Notes under the pieces: generated by a model | Told to the model about the DNA's origin: nothing | Databases searched by the model: none | Seen by the model: the letters and a program-made list of their open reading frames with translations, nothing else | Shown here: positions 1 through 7,261 of the stretch, piece by piece | Layout of the letters: each line of letters opens with the position of its first letter | How positions within the stretch are numbered: position 1 is the first letter of the stretch | Position numbers and translations under genes: made by a program | From: an uncultured Saprospirales bacterium | GTDB lineage: Bacteria > Bacteroidota > Bacteroidia > Chitinophagales > Saprospiraceae | Reading direction: 5' to 3' | Assembly: GCA_937864265.1 (NCBI GenBank) | Contig: CALMIR010000035.1 | Location: forward strand, 1 to 38,194 | Length of the DNA stretch: 38,194 nucleotides

Positions 1-147
1 TTTTTTAGACAGGGTTTATGGGGTTTGCAGGATGGGTGTGAGGGTGTGTTTTTTTTAGACAGGGTTTATGGGGTTTGCAGGATGGGTGTGAGGGTGTGTT
101 TTTTTAGACAGGGTTTATGGGGTTTGCAGGATGGGTGTGAGGGTGTG
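1..147. repeat. Tandem repeat, three copies of a 49-50 bp unit
   Basis: Three almost identical units lie head to tail: 1-48, 49-98 and 99-147. Each is a T-run followed by agacagggtttatggggttt, then a G/T-rich tail ending gtgagggtgtg. The copies differ only in T-run length (6, 8 and 7). The array probably continues left of the window, since copy 1 starts at base 1. There are no unique spacers, so it is not a CRISPR. Similar G-rich text recurs at the right edge (38139-38160). It is probably a slippage-prone intergenic repeat; its function is unknown. Confidence 0.9.
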
Positions 148-322
148 TAGGGGGGCTTCACTCACGCCTCTTAAACCCCAATAGGTCATGCCCCATTGCC
201 ACTCAAAATCAAACATTTGCGAATTAAGGGTTTGATCGAACTGCGCTCTGGCCATGAGACCTCTAAATAGGATGAGGCTATCATAGGCATCAAACAATTG
301 CTCCGAAATGAATGGCTTTTCC

Positions 323-366
323 CAAAAAAAATAAGTCGCATCACTCGAAAAGCAATACGACTTATT
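323..366 (-). terminator. Minus-strand intrinsic terminator (distal)
   Basis: On the minus strand 366-330 folds into a 15-bp stem with a 7-nt loop (TTTTCGA), followed by a run of about eight T. Three of the pairs are G-U, so the fold is complete only in minus-strand RNA; on the plus strand these become C/A mismatches. The outer stem text (AAGTCGCA and its complement) is shared with the terminator at 14742-14772. Confidence 0.65.
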
Positions 367-388
367 TAATCATAATCCCATGAACATT

Positions 389-408
389 AAAAAACCCGGC
401 AGAGCCGG
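389..408 (-). terminator. Minus-strand intrinsic terminator
   Basis: Reading the minus strand, CCGGC-TCT-GCCGG is followed by G and six T. This is a compact, classical rho-independent terminator. It is the first such signal after the stop codon of the peroxidase gene at 766, which would give that operon a 3' UTR of about 360 nt. Confidence 0.7.
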
Positions 409-464
409 AAAAAAGAAGAATATATTTTGAGTAAAATCTTTAGTCTCGTTTGGAAAGTTGTCTG

Positions 465-507
465 ATAGCAAGTCAGATTTTTTTCCCAGGAAAACCTGAC
501 TTGCTAT
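465..507. repeat. 12-bp perfect inverted repeat
   Basis: ATAGCAAGTCAG at 465-476 is exactly complementary to 496-507, with a 19-nt spacer. No T-run follows on either strand, so it is not an obvious terminator. It lies in what would be the 3' UTR of the peroxidase operon. Its role is unknown; it could be an RNA-stability hairpin or a small palindromic element. Confidence 0.7.
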
Positions 508-765
508 GACAATCTAAAATCCCATTTAATATCCCAATTTTGTTCGCCGATGCTTTTATCGGCTTTATCTTCGTTTGACAATACAAACATCAGGAGAAAT
601 TCGCCTGAAAACAAAGACAAAATCGGGCTATTGTGAAAGAAATTGAAAGCCTATATAAAAATTCAAAAAATTGATTATCAGTATTTTAGATTTTTTAAAT
701 TCCATTTTTCGTGAAAATTATCCTTTTTGTGAAAGAAAAAAAATGAAAATTTTTTTTTAAAAAAA

Positions 766-1893
766 TTAGTTGAACGGGTTTTGAAAAGCCGGATTATTCA
801 CAAAAGAGGTATCCGTAAGCATATTTAGGAAGTTGATCATGTCGATTTTATCCTGCTCGCTGAGGATGAATTGCTGGATATTGGCATCTTCATTGAGGAA
901 ACCATGGCCGCCACTGGCGTAATGATCCAGCACTTCTTCCAAGGTTTGAAAGCGGCCGTCGTGCATATAGGGCGCTGTTAGCGCGATATTGCGCAAAGTA
1001 GGCGCTCGGAACTTGCCCGTATCGTACAAAACATTGGTTACACCACCCAAACCTGCGTCGGGAAAGTCTTCAAAAACTTCAGCGTCCTCGATGCCGTTGT
1101 TGAAATAATTATTCTCTGTATATAAATAACTGCCGTGGCAGTGTGAACACCCGGGGTGGGTAATACCAGGTTCTGCAAATTCTACAAAGAATAACTCCCG
1201 GCCGCGTTGCTCGGAATCAGTCGCCCAACCCTCGTTGAGCCAAACGACGCGATCGAAGCGGGAATTGGCACTGATGAGGGTACGCTCAAACTGGGCAATG
1301 GCCATCGTGGCCAATTCTTTGTTTATTTTGCTGCGCTTGTCAATGCCAAAGGCTTTGCGGAACAATTGGGGGTAATCGGGGTGATTGCGTAGCTTTTCCA
1401 CTACATTTTCCCAATTTTCATTCAACTCGCGGTGGTCTTCTATAGGCGCGATTGCCTGTGCTTCCAGACTGTTTGATCGCCCATCCCAAAAAAAGCCTTT
1501 TGTATTATAGACCAAATTGATTAGCGGCATAGAGCTCCTGTTGCCAGTTATGCCCAATACACCTGTACTAGTCGCTAATCCATCAGCAAAGCCCTTGGCT
1601 GCTTCATGGCAACTGGAACAAGACATGGTGCTATCGCTCGACAAGATAGGGTCGTAGAACAACATGCGTCCCAACGCAATGCCATCCACCGTCATTGGAT
1701 TGTCTGCCGGCACATATTGGTTGGGATCGCCAAACCAACTCGGTGCTTCTAAGGTATAAGCTACCGGATTGTACGGGCCATCAATGTCGTCGTTGGCTAC
1801 CGGGCAAGTTGGGCAGCCGGTATCGTCGTCGTCGTTTTTGCAGGCGCCTACGAGCAAAATTCCTGCCAGGGCCAGAAGTATTACTTTTTTCAT
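766..1893 (-). CDS. Di-heme cytochrome c peroxidase / MauG-MbnH-like lipoprotein (copy 1)
   Basis: A 375-aa member of the bacterial di-heme peroxidase family (CcpA/MauG/MbnH). The N-terminus is a lipoprotein signal with lipobox LVGAC (Cys18), so the mature protein should be membrane-anchored outside the cytoplasm. Two c-type heme sites are visible: CSSCH at residues 92-96 and CSHCH at 249-253. The family motif APYMHDGR lies towards the C-terminus. A small extra CPTC pair follows the signal. The family either reduces H2O2 or, in MauG and MbnH, oxidises residues of a partner protein through high-valent heme. It is the last of four genes with two MbnP-like genes upstream, which favours the MbnH-like role; this is inferred from context. 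It lies 43 bp after a paralogous gene. Confidence 0.88.
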   Translation of the reverse strand: MKKVILLALAGILLVGACKNDDDDTGCPTCPVANDDIDGPYNPVAYTLEAPSWFGDPNQYVPADNPMTVDGIALGRMLFYDPILSSDSTMSCSSCHEAAKGFADGLATSTGVLGITGNRSSMPLINLVYNTKGFFWDGRSNSLEAQAIAPIEDHRELNENWENVVEKLRNHPDYPQLFRKAFGIDKRSKINKELATMAIAQFERTLISANSRFDRVVWLNEGWATDSEQRGRELFFVEFAEPGITHPGCSHCHGSYLYTENNYFNNGIEDAEVFEDFPDAGLGGVTNVLYDTGKFRAPTLRNIALTAPYMHDGRFQTLEEVLDHYASGGHGFLNEDANIQQFILSEQDKIDMINFLNMLTDTSFVNNPAFQNPFN

Positions 1894-1936
1894 GGTGCGT
1901 ATATTATTGTTTTTTCAACCCAAAACCTAATGGTAG

Positions 1937-2974
1937 TCAAAAGTCAAAATCGGTTAGGGTATTCAAAAAAGCGATCAAATCGGCTTTGTCTTGCTCCGAA
2001 AGCTGTAGCGGCTTGATTTTTGCATCTACATTTTCCGAGAAATGTCCTCCACTGTTGTAATGCTCTACGACTTCTTCTAGGGTTTTGAAGCGGCCATCGT
2101 GCATGTAAGGTGCCGTCCTGGCCACATTCCTCAAAGAAGGAACGCGAAAACGCCCATTATCGTATTTTTTGCCATTTACCGCTCCTCGACCCTTATCGGG
2201 GTAGTCCTCTAAGGTATTTACGGGGTCCAATCCGTTGTTCAAAAAACGCAAATCTGTAAAAAGCGGTGGATTGTGGCAATTGGCGCATTCGCCTTGGGGC
2301 ATTTCCTCCGATGAATCAAAGAAGATGGTTTTGCCACGTGCCTCGCTTTCGGTAAATTCCGCCTGACCAGCCATCACTTGATCGAATTTGGAATTGGCAC
2401 TCACCAGGGTACGCTCGTACTGCGCCAGGGCCTTGGCCACCAAATAGCGGTCGATATCCTCTTCTTTGCGTATGCCGAATGCCTGTTTGAATAACAAAGG
2501 GTATTCCGGGTGCTGTCGCAATCGCCGCTCCACGACCGCCCATTCCGCCGCCATTTCCAAACTGTCTTCTACTGGTAGCAGGGCTTGCTGTTCTAGTGTT
2601 GCCGAGCGGCCATCCCAAAAAAGCCCTTTGTAAAACCAAGCCATATTGGCCAAAGGCAGGGCATTGCGTTTGCCGGGCAAGCCGTGTACCCCCACGCTAA
2701 GGGCGCGGTGATCGCCAAATCCCCTTCCGGGTAAATGGCAGCTTGAGCAAGATTGTTTTTTATCTTTTGAAAGGATGGGGTCAAAAAACAATTTTCGCCC
2801 CAATGCGATCCCTTCTACGGTTAACTGGTTGCTATCCGGGATGACCGGAATGGGAAATGCCGCCGGTTTTTGAAGCGCAAAAGGAGTAGGTTTGAAAGCA
2901 GGTTGGCAGGCCCAGACCAATAGCATTAGTCCAAACAAGTACCAAGTTTTATTGTATTTTTTACGCTGAATCAT
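1937..2974 (-). CDS. Di-heme cytochrome c peroxidase / MauG-MbnH-like lipoprotein (copy 2)
   Basis: A 345-aa paralogue of the gene just downstream. Lipobox LVWAC places the lipidated Cys at residue 23. Heme motifs are CSSCH at 76-80 and CANCH at 230-234; shared family blocks include FWDGRS and APYMHDGRF. The length and two-heme layout fit the CcpA/MauG family. It starts 33 bp after the MbnP-like gene at 3008-3787, so the two are probably on one mRNA. The paralogues align along their whole length but differ clearly, so the duplication is not recent. As for copy 1, the substrate is either H2O2 or a tryptophan/tyrosine on a partner such as MbnP; the neighbours favour the second. Confidence 0.88.
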   Translation of the reverse strand: MIQRKKYNKTWYLFGLMLLVWACQPAFKPTPFALQKPAAFPIPVIPDSNQLTVEGIALGRKLFFDPILSKDKKQSCSSCHLPGRGFGDHRALSVGVHGLPGKRNALPLANMAWFYKGLFWDGRSATLEQQALLPVEDSLEMAAEWAVVERRLRQHPEYPLLFKQAFGIRKEEDIDRYLVAKALAQYERTLVSANSKFDQVMAGQAEFTESEARGKTIFFDSSEEMPQGECANCHNPPLFTDLRFLNNGLDPVNTLEDYPDKGRGAVNGKKYDNGRFRVPSLRNVARTAPYMHDGRFKTLEEVVEHYNSGGHFSENVDAKIKPLQLSEQDKADLIAFLNTLTDFDF

Positions 2975-3007
2975 GTCTCCACCTTAACTGCTGCTCCTTC
3001 CGCCAAA

Positions 3008-3787
3008 TTACTGTAGAACAATTGCCTTCGGAAAACGATCGGCCAAAAAGGCCGCAGAAGGGGAGGTATTGGAATGACTGGCCTGTACTTCCCTGAAATT
3101 GAGGAAGCTGCCCGTTTCTTCATCCACTAAAAGCTGGTACATGTCAATCAGGAAGGAAAGGGTCACTTCTTCCTGTTCGGCCACCGTAAAGGGTTTGGAA
3201 AAGGTCATTTCGCGATAGTTCGCCTCACTGCCTACATGAAAGGTGAGCTTATTGGCTAGTTCGCCGTCCCCATCCAAGTCGGTTAAGCCTTCTACTTTGA
3301 AGTAAATATAACTGTTGGCATCATCCCAATAGTTTTCCGAAAGGGGATGCCCCGATTTGTAGTCTTTGGGTTGGGTGGCGTTCAACTCGGGTGTTAGTCC
3401 GATGCCCATTTTCAGACCGGAATAAGTACCTGGAGGTATAGAAATAGGATCACTTGAAATGCCTGCTGCGGCTTCCGCATCGGTATAAACATCAGCAAAA
3501 GAAATGAGGTCAACATTCAGTACAGGGATTTCCTCCGTTTGACCCGCATCAATTACCCTAATTAGGCGCAGGTTGGAAATGTAAAACTGGAAAAGCTGGA
3601 ATTTGAGCTGCATGGCATCTTCGTAGTCATAGACTCGATCGAACATCAGCAGCGGATCGGAGGAGTAATCGGCTTTGAAATTGACATTCAGTTTGGCCTG
3701 ATTATCGGCATCATCTTCTTTTTTAATACAAGAAAGCACCGTTAAAACGGCCACTAACAGGAGAAACAACGCTTGTTTTTTCATCAT
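3008..3787 (-). CDS. MbnP-like copper-protein-family lipoprotein
   Basis: A 259-aa lipoprotein (lipobox VLSC, Cys20) with the pattern of the MbnP family: an N-terminal LNVNFKADY strand, the FYISNLRL block at 68-75, HPLSENYW at 147-154 and FHVGS at 183-187. In studied members MbnP is a periplasmic copper-binding protein whose tryptophan is turned into kynurenine by the di-heme enzyme MbnH. Here Trp154 is retained in the family position next to conserved histidines (147, 184), and two di-heme MauG-like genes follow directly downstream. Copper binding is inferred from the family. Two start codons (3787 and 3784) are equally good. Confidence 0.8.
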   Translation of the reverse strand: MMKKQALFLLLVAVLTVLSCIKKEDDADNQAKLNVNFKADYSSDPLLMFDRVYDYEDAMQLKFQLFQFYISNLRLIRVIDAGQTEEIPVLNVDLISFADVYTDAEAAAGISSDPISIPPGTYSGLKMGIGLTPELNATQPKDYKSGHPLSENYWDDANSYIYFKVEGLTDLDGDGELANKLTFHVGSEANYREMTFSKPFTVAEQEEVTLSFLIDMYQLLVDEETGSFLNFREVQASHSNTSPSAAFLADRFPKAIVLQ

Positions 3788-3901
3788 TATTAGTCATTTT
3801 GAAAGACTGGTACAAGCCCTAGCGTCAGGCTTAACAGCATGATGTAATTGAACTAAAATTTTTAATAAAAATAGGCTTTTACGACTGGAATGACAACGAA
3901 G

Positions 3902-4780
3902 CTATTGGTTTTGTTGTACAATAGATACAACAGAAAAAGCTTCTGGAAGGTTTCCGACAATTTTTTCAATTAAGGCGGCTTTGCTATCTGTTTTTACATT
4001 GATACCTCTGAACCAAACCCGATAATCGACTTGTAGGGTTAGCAGCAGGTGAAAGCCCCGATCTTTGGCCGCCACTACGTCAACGGCATAATGCTGTTGG
4101 TAACCAGGGGTGCCAATTAGCAATACTTCCGGTATGGTATCTGCAGCGGTCGTATCGCGAAACAATTCAATGCGCTGAAAGACATAGCCGGAATCAATAC
4201 CCAGATACATGCTGCTGTCGCGCAAACTCAGCGGATGGCTGGCAGGCAAAGAATCGGGGATAATCTGATTGGCCGGGTCGTCCAGCCCCAAGGTGAAGGA
4301 AAGCGATTGAATATTGCCCGAATTGGTGCTGGTACCGATCACATAATTTTGGGTGATGCTGGGATTGACCAGCGCAAAGTTGTCTTCCAGCACTTGCATT
4401 TCTACAGTTCCACCGGGCTGGCGGATATACACGGCCAACTCGTCTTCCAACATCATTTCCTGCCCATTGTCAAATAGGAGCTTCAAGTCGGAGAGGTAAA
4501 ACCTTAAATCGTTGACTCGAAACGGCTGCCCAAAATCATCGTAATAAATGGAATCGCGCAGGCGAAAACGGAAAATGGTATCTTGGGTAGAATAACGATG
4601 GGCGACCTGTAAGCGGAATTCTGGATAAATACAATCTTCCAGCGTATTTTTATCTGCATCCAGTTCGTAATTGACGGCTTCGATATCCAGGCAACCTTCG
4701 CGGGGTTCATAGCAAGCGCTGAGTATCAGCATCAATATAAGGGTAATGCCAATATTTTCAAGCTTTTTTATTCTGCTCAT
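3902..4780 (-). CDS. Second MbnP-like lipoprotein, divergent
   Basis: A 292-aa lipoprotein (lipobox ILSAC, Cys23). Residues 29-52 carry a short Cys-flanked block of the GCxDxxAxNYxxxA type that is common in exported Bacteroidota proteins. The MbnP signature follows: DLRFYLSDLKLL at 91-102, HPLS at 182-185 and a GYVFQRIE block near 198. The position that is Trp in the neighbouring MbnP-like protein is Leu here (MYLG, Leu193); the only clear nearby Trp is in YRVWFRG towards the C-terminus. It may therefore bind metal differently or not be a substrate for the heme enzymes. Its start overlaps the end of the exonuclease gene by 23 bp, so the genes are likely co-transcribed. Confidence 0.75.
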   Translation of the reverse strand: MSRIKKLENIGITLILMLILSACYEPREGCLDIEAVNYELDADKNTLEDCIYPEFRLQVAHRYSTQDTIFRFRLRDSIYYDDFGQPFRVNDLRFYLSDLKLLFDNGQEMMLEDELAVYIRQPGGTVEMQVLEDNFALVNPSITQNYVIGTSTNSGNIQSLSFTLGLDDPANQIIPDSLPASHPLSLRDSSMYLGIDSGYVFQRIELFRDTTAADTIPEVLLIGTPGYQQHYAVDVVAAKDRGFHLLLTLQVDYRVWFRGINVKTDSKAALIEKIVGNLPEAFSVVSIVQQNQ

Positions 4781-5579
4781 ACTCCTTCATCAACTTTTTC
4801 ACCAACTGCTTCATTTGGGTGGAAAATTCCTTGTTTAATATCCAGTTGTAATAGTTTTTATCTTTGGCAAGCACTTCTACCACCGATTGGCCCACGTACT
4901 TACCAAAATTAAACACGACCACGCCATTGGTATCGTATTTGAGCTTTTGCGTCGCATCTAAAAAACGCAGGTCATTGGTAAATTCGTGTAGGGCCGATAC
5001 ACTTTTAACGATAGGCGACGAAACAACAGCGCCTTCTTCGTCCACATAATCCGCGCCCTCGTATTTTTCTAGCTGCCCCTTGAACACCTCAATGGTCGCG
5101 CGTACATCAGCCAAGGCATCGTGTGCGTCTTCCATGTCCTGATCGCAATAAAATTTTAAGGCGGCCTTTAAGGTACGGGGCTCCATTTTATAAAAAATAC
5201 GCTGCACATCAATGGTGCGGCGGCGGCTGATGTCGAACTCCAAGCCTACCCGTGCAAATTCTTCCATCAATAATGGAATATCAAAGCGATCGCTGTTGTA
5301 GCCAGCCAGGTCGGCGTTGCCGATGAAGTCGTATAGTTTTTGGGCTACTTGTTGAAAAGTCGGTTTGTTGGCGACATCTTTGGGGTGTATGCCGTGCACC
5401 TGATAAGCTTCCAATGACATGGGTATGCCCGGATTGATGAGCATAGACATCTCTTCGGGGGCTTTCCCATTTTTAAAATATTTGATCAGGGCTATTTGCA
5501 TGATGCGATCCCTGACCACATTCAAGCCAGTGGATTCAATGTCCAAAAAAACCAAATCTCTATCTAAAGGTAAATCCAT
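4758..5579 (-). CDS. DEDDh 3'-5' exonuclease (DnaQ-like)
   Basis: A 273-aa exonuclease of the DnaQ/RNase T fold. Exo I is FLDIES (Asp13, Glu15), Exo II is the NSDRFD block (Asp100), and Exo III is HDALAD (His153, Asp158), so all DEDDh catalytic residues are present. The C-terminal FGKYVGQSVVEVL...YYNWIL block matches the extra domain seen in exodeoxyribonuclease X-like proteins. The frame is open further up to a TTG at 5720, but that region encodes a GC-rich palindrome and its head lies at the predicted transcription start, so I use the ATG at 5579, which puts the first catalytic Asp at residue 13 as is usual. It probably acts on DNA in repair or proofreading; the exact role is unknown. Confidence 0.85.
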   Translation of the reverse strand: MDLPLDRDLVFLDIESTGLNVVRDRIMQIALIKYFKNGKAPEEMSMLINPGIPMSLEAYQVHGIHPKDVANKPTFQQVAQKLYDFIGNADLAGYNSDRFDIPLLMEEFARVGLEFDISRRRTIDVQRIFYKMEPRTLKAALKFYCDQDMEDAHDALADVRATIEVFKGQLEKYEGADYVDEEGAVVSSPIVKSVSALHEFTNDLRFLDATQKLKYDTNGVVVFNFGKYVGQSVVEVLAKDKNYYNWILNKEFSTQMKQLVKKLMKEYEQNKKA

Positions 5580-5661
5580 ATTGAGGGTGTTTTGAACCTG
5601 GATGGCGCGTTGCCAAACGGGTAAATCGTTTCTGGTTTCTAGTTTTCCTGCCCCCGCCTTC

Positions 5662-5680
5662 TCCCGCGCTTTTCGCGGGA
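5662..5680. repeat. GC-rich REP-like palindrome
   Basis: TCCCGCG-CTTTT-CGCGGGA forms a perfect 7-bp stem. Imperfect outer complementarity (CCGCCTT on the left, AAGCGG on the right) extends it. The base composition is much more G+C-rich than the flanking DNA. It lies in the leader between the predicted promoter and the ATG of the exonuclease. It looks like a dispersed palindromic (REP-type) element; copy number cannot be judged from this window. Confidence 0.55.
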
Positions 5681-5721
5681 TCATTCGGGCAAGCGGCTCA
5701 GACGGGTGGTTCCAATCCAAG

Positions 5722-5729
5722 CAAATATA
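5722..5729 (-). promoter_or_regulatory. Bacteroidota -7 box for exonuclease-mbnP operon
   Basis: The minus strand reads TATATTTG, an exact match to TAnnTTTG. The predicted transcript starts near 5718, leaving a leader of about 139 nt before the ATG at 5579. No clear -33 TTTG is seen at the usual distance. Confidence 0.5.
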
Positions 5730-5771
5730 AGTTTCTTGTTGAAATATATGGGGCCTATACGCTCAGGGGTA

Positions 5772-6833
5772 CTATTTTTCAAAATAATCTTTCAATCCCG
5801 ATGTATAAGCCGTCCGCATATTTCCGGCATCATCGCTGTAGATAAAATAAGCTTCGATACCCGGTAATTCCTCTGCCAGGGGCAAGGCTTTGTCTTTTCC
5901 CATCACCATAAAAGCTGTGGCGTAAGCGTCGGCGCTCATGCAATCGGGCGCAAAAACAGAGGCACTCAGCAAGGTGCTCCTTTCAGGAAAACCGGTTTTC
6001 GGATTGATGGTATGGCTGAATTTCTGGCCTTTTACTTCGTAGAAATTGCGGTAATTGCCCGAGGTGGCAATGGATTGATTTTGCAAAGGAAATGCCATTT
6101 GAACAGCGGTTGTGGAAGCATCTTCCTGGGGGGTATTGATACCGACATTCCACCATGCTCCTTCGGCATTTTTGCCTTTTGCACGCAACTCGCCTCCAAT
6201 TTCCACCAAATAATCGCTCACACCTTTTGATTCCAACAGCAGCCCCACGGCATCCACGCCATATCCCTTGGCCAGAGCGCTGAAATCCAGTTGAACACCG
6301 GGATAGCGCTTTTTTATTTGTTTTCCATCCGTACTTACCACTTGATCCAAACCGATGAAATCCATCAAGGAATCTATTTTCAGGCTGTCTATCTTTTCTA
6401 CGGGCTTCTTTTCCGTATAGCCAAATCCCCAGTAATTGACAATGGGCATCACTGTAGGGTCAAAACTGCCACCCGAACGCTCAAATACTTCCTTTGCCTT
6501 TTCATAATTGATCCAAAAATGAGTATTGGCATAGGTAGTCCATTGACCTGTATGAGGGTCATAGCCCGGTAAAAAAAGCGAATCCGCTTGGTTTAGGCGT
6601 GAAATGGTAGAAGCCTCGATATAAGTGGATACCTCCAAATTGATTTCCTCCAATAGGCTGTCAATGGCTGTTTGGAAGTCGCGGGCTGCAGCATCGGCAT
6701 ACTTAACCGTATAGGTTGTGCCCATGGTGCGGCCATTGCAGGAAAGGTAGGGCGCGTTTTCCTTTTGAGGCTGACCGGAACAAGCGGCTAGAAAAAATAC
6801 CCAGAGCAGGTGGTACAAGGGTGATGCTTTCAT
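5772..6833 (-). CDS. apbE: FAD:protein FMN transferase (ApbE), lipoprotein
   Basis: A 353-aa ApbE-family protein, which attaches FMN through a phosphodiester bond to Thr/Ser of exported flavoproteins such as Nqr/Rnf subunits, using FAD and Mg2+. Visible features: lipobox FLAAC (Cys18); GRTMGTTYTVKY at 34-45; DFSALAKGYGVD at 183-194; EIGGELRAKG at 211-220; the HTINPKTG block at 274-281; and the metal-binding SADAYATA at 300-307. Length is typical. The frame extends to an ATG at 6863, but that codon lies inside the predicted -7 promoter box, and the lipoprotein signal reads naturally from 6833, so I use 6833. No flavoprotein target gene is in the window. Confidence 0.93.
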   Translation of the reverse strand: MKASPLYHLLWVFFLAACSGQPQKENAPYLSCNGRTMGTTYTVKYADAAARDFQTAIDSLLEEINLEVSTYIEASTISRLNQADSLFLPGYDPHTGQWTTYANTHFWINYEKAKEVFERSGGSFDPTVMPIVNYWGFGYTEKKPVEKIDSLKIDSLMDFIGLDQVVSTDGKQIKKRYPGVQLDFSALAKGYGVDAVGLLLESKGVSDYLVEIGGELRAKGKNAEGAWWNVGINTPQEDASTTAVQMAFPLQNQSIATSGNYRNFYEVKGQKFSHTINPKTGFPERSTLLSASVFAPDCMSADAYATAFMVMGKDKALPLAEELPGIEAYFIYSDDAGNMRTAYTSGLKDYFEK

Positions 6834-6860
6834 AATTTTTGCTGCATGATTTGAGCGCTG

Positions 6861-6868
6861 CAAAGTTA
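6861..6868 (-). promoter_or_regulatory. -7 promoter box upstream of apbE
   Basis: The minus strand reads TAACTTTG, an exact TAnnTTTG match. Predicted transcription would start near 6857, about 24 nt before the ATG at 6833. The box overlaps the alternative ATG at 6863 and therefore argues against it. Confidence 0.55.
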
Positions 6869-6896
6869 GTATTCTACTTCCTGACAGGTACTGGTT

Positions 6897-7193
6897 TTAC
6901 TTCGATTTTTTAGCAAAGCTTATTTTTAAGATAAACAGCACGACCAGGCCGATGAAGCAGACCGGAAAAACAAGCATATACAGCCATAAGGCCGCTCCGC
7001 CTCCGCTGTTTTCATTCCAAAGGCTTTCTCCTTTTGGCGTGTTGGCATACGCCATCAAAAGGGGGAGCATAAAAAGCAGGGCATTCAAAAGCAGCAGTAC
7101 ATTTAGCCTCAGCTTTCTGCGCTTGTTGTTGTCTTTTAAAAACAGGAGTGCTATACAGCATAGCGGGAGTAGAAGAAATAACAGTATTTCCAT
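6897..7193 (-). CDS. Small hydrophobic membrane protein, unknown
   Basis: A 98-aa protein I do not recognise. It has three hydrophobic stretches: residues about 1-19, about 32-49, and about 68-88. A basic loop (KDNNKRRKLR) separates the first two, and the tail is lysine-rich, suggesting three membrane passes with positive cytoplasmic ends. It is flanked by the bglX terminator upstream and by apbE with its own promoter downstream, so it may be a single-gene unit. No conserved motif is visible. The start at 7193 is the only reasonable ATG. Confidence 0.6.
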   Translation of the reverse strand: MEILLFLLLPLCCIALLFLKDNNKRRKLRLNVLLLLNALLFMLPLLMAYANTPKGESLWNENSGGGAALWLYMLVFPVCFIGLVVLFILKISFAKKSK

Positions 7194-7199
7194 GAGTTG

Positions 7200-7243
7200 A
7201 ATATAAAGAAACGAGTAAGTCCGATAAAGGGCCTACTCGTTTC
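7200..7243 (-). terminator. Terminator of bglX
   Basis: A perfect 10-bp stem (GAAACGAGTA at 7208-7217 with 7234-7243), extended inward by further pairs, sits 18 bp after the bglX stop. On the minus strand it is followed by TTTATATTC. The position and downstream T-richness fit a rho-independent terminator. Confidence 0.75.
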
Positions 7244-7261
7244 AGCGTTTTTTCATCCTAC

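Larger units (their letters stand above)
148..765. other. Gene-free stretch with terminators and hairpins
   Basis: I see no convincing gene here. A minus-strand frame is open from about 370 to 115, but it lacks an ATG at its head, resembles nothing I recognise and stops inside the tandem repeat, so it is at best a decayed fragment. The stretch holds two minus-strand terminator-like hairpins (330-366 and 389-408) and a perfect inverted repeat (465-507). Bases 600-765 are very A/T-rich, with long A and T runs, and no TAnnTTTG box was found on either strand. Confidence 0.6.

Noticed and set aside
1-147. Possible CRISPR at the left edge
   Set aside because: The units abut without spacers and differ only in T-run length.
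115-370. Minus-strand open frame near the left edge
   Set aside because: It begins with TTG or no start, ends in the tandem repeat and resembles no family. It may be a relic, but the sequence does not support calling a gene.
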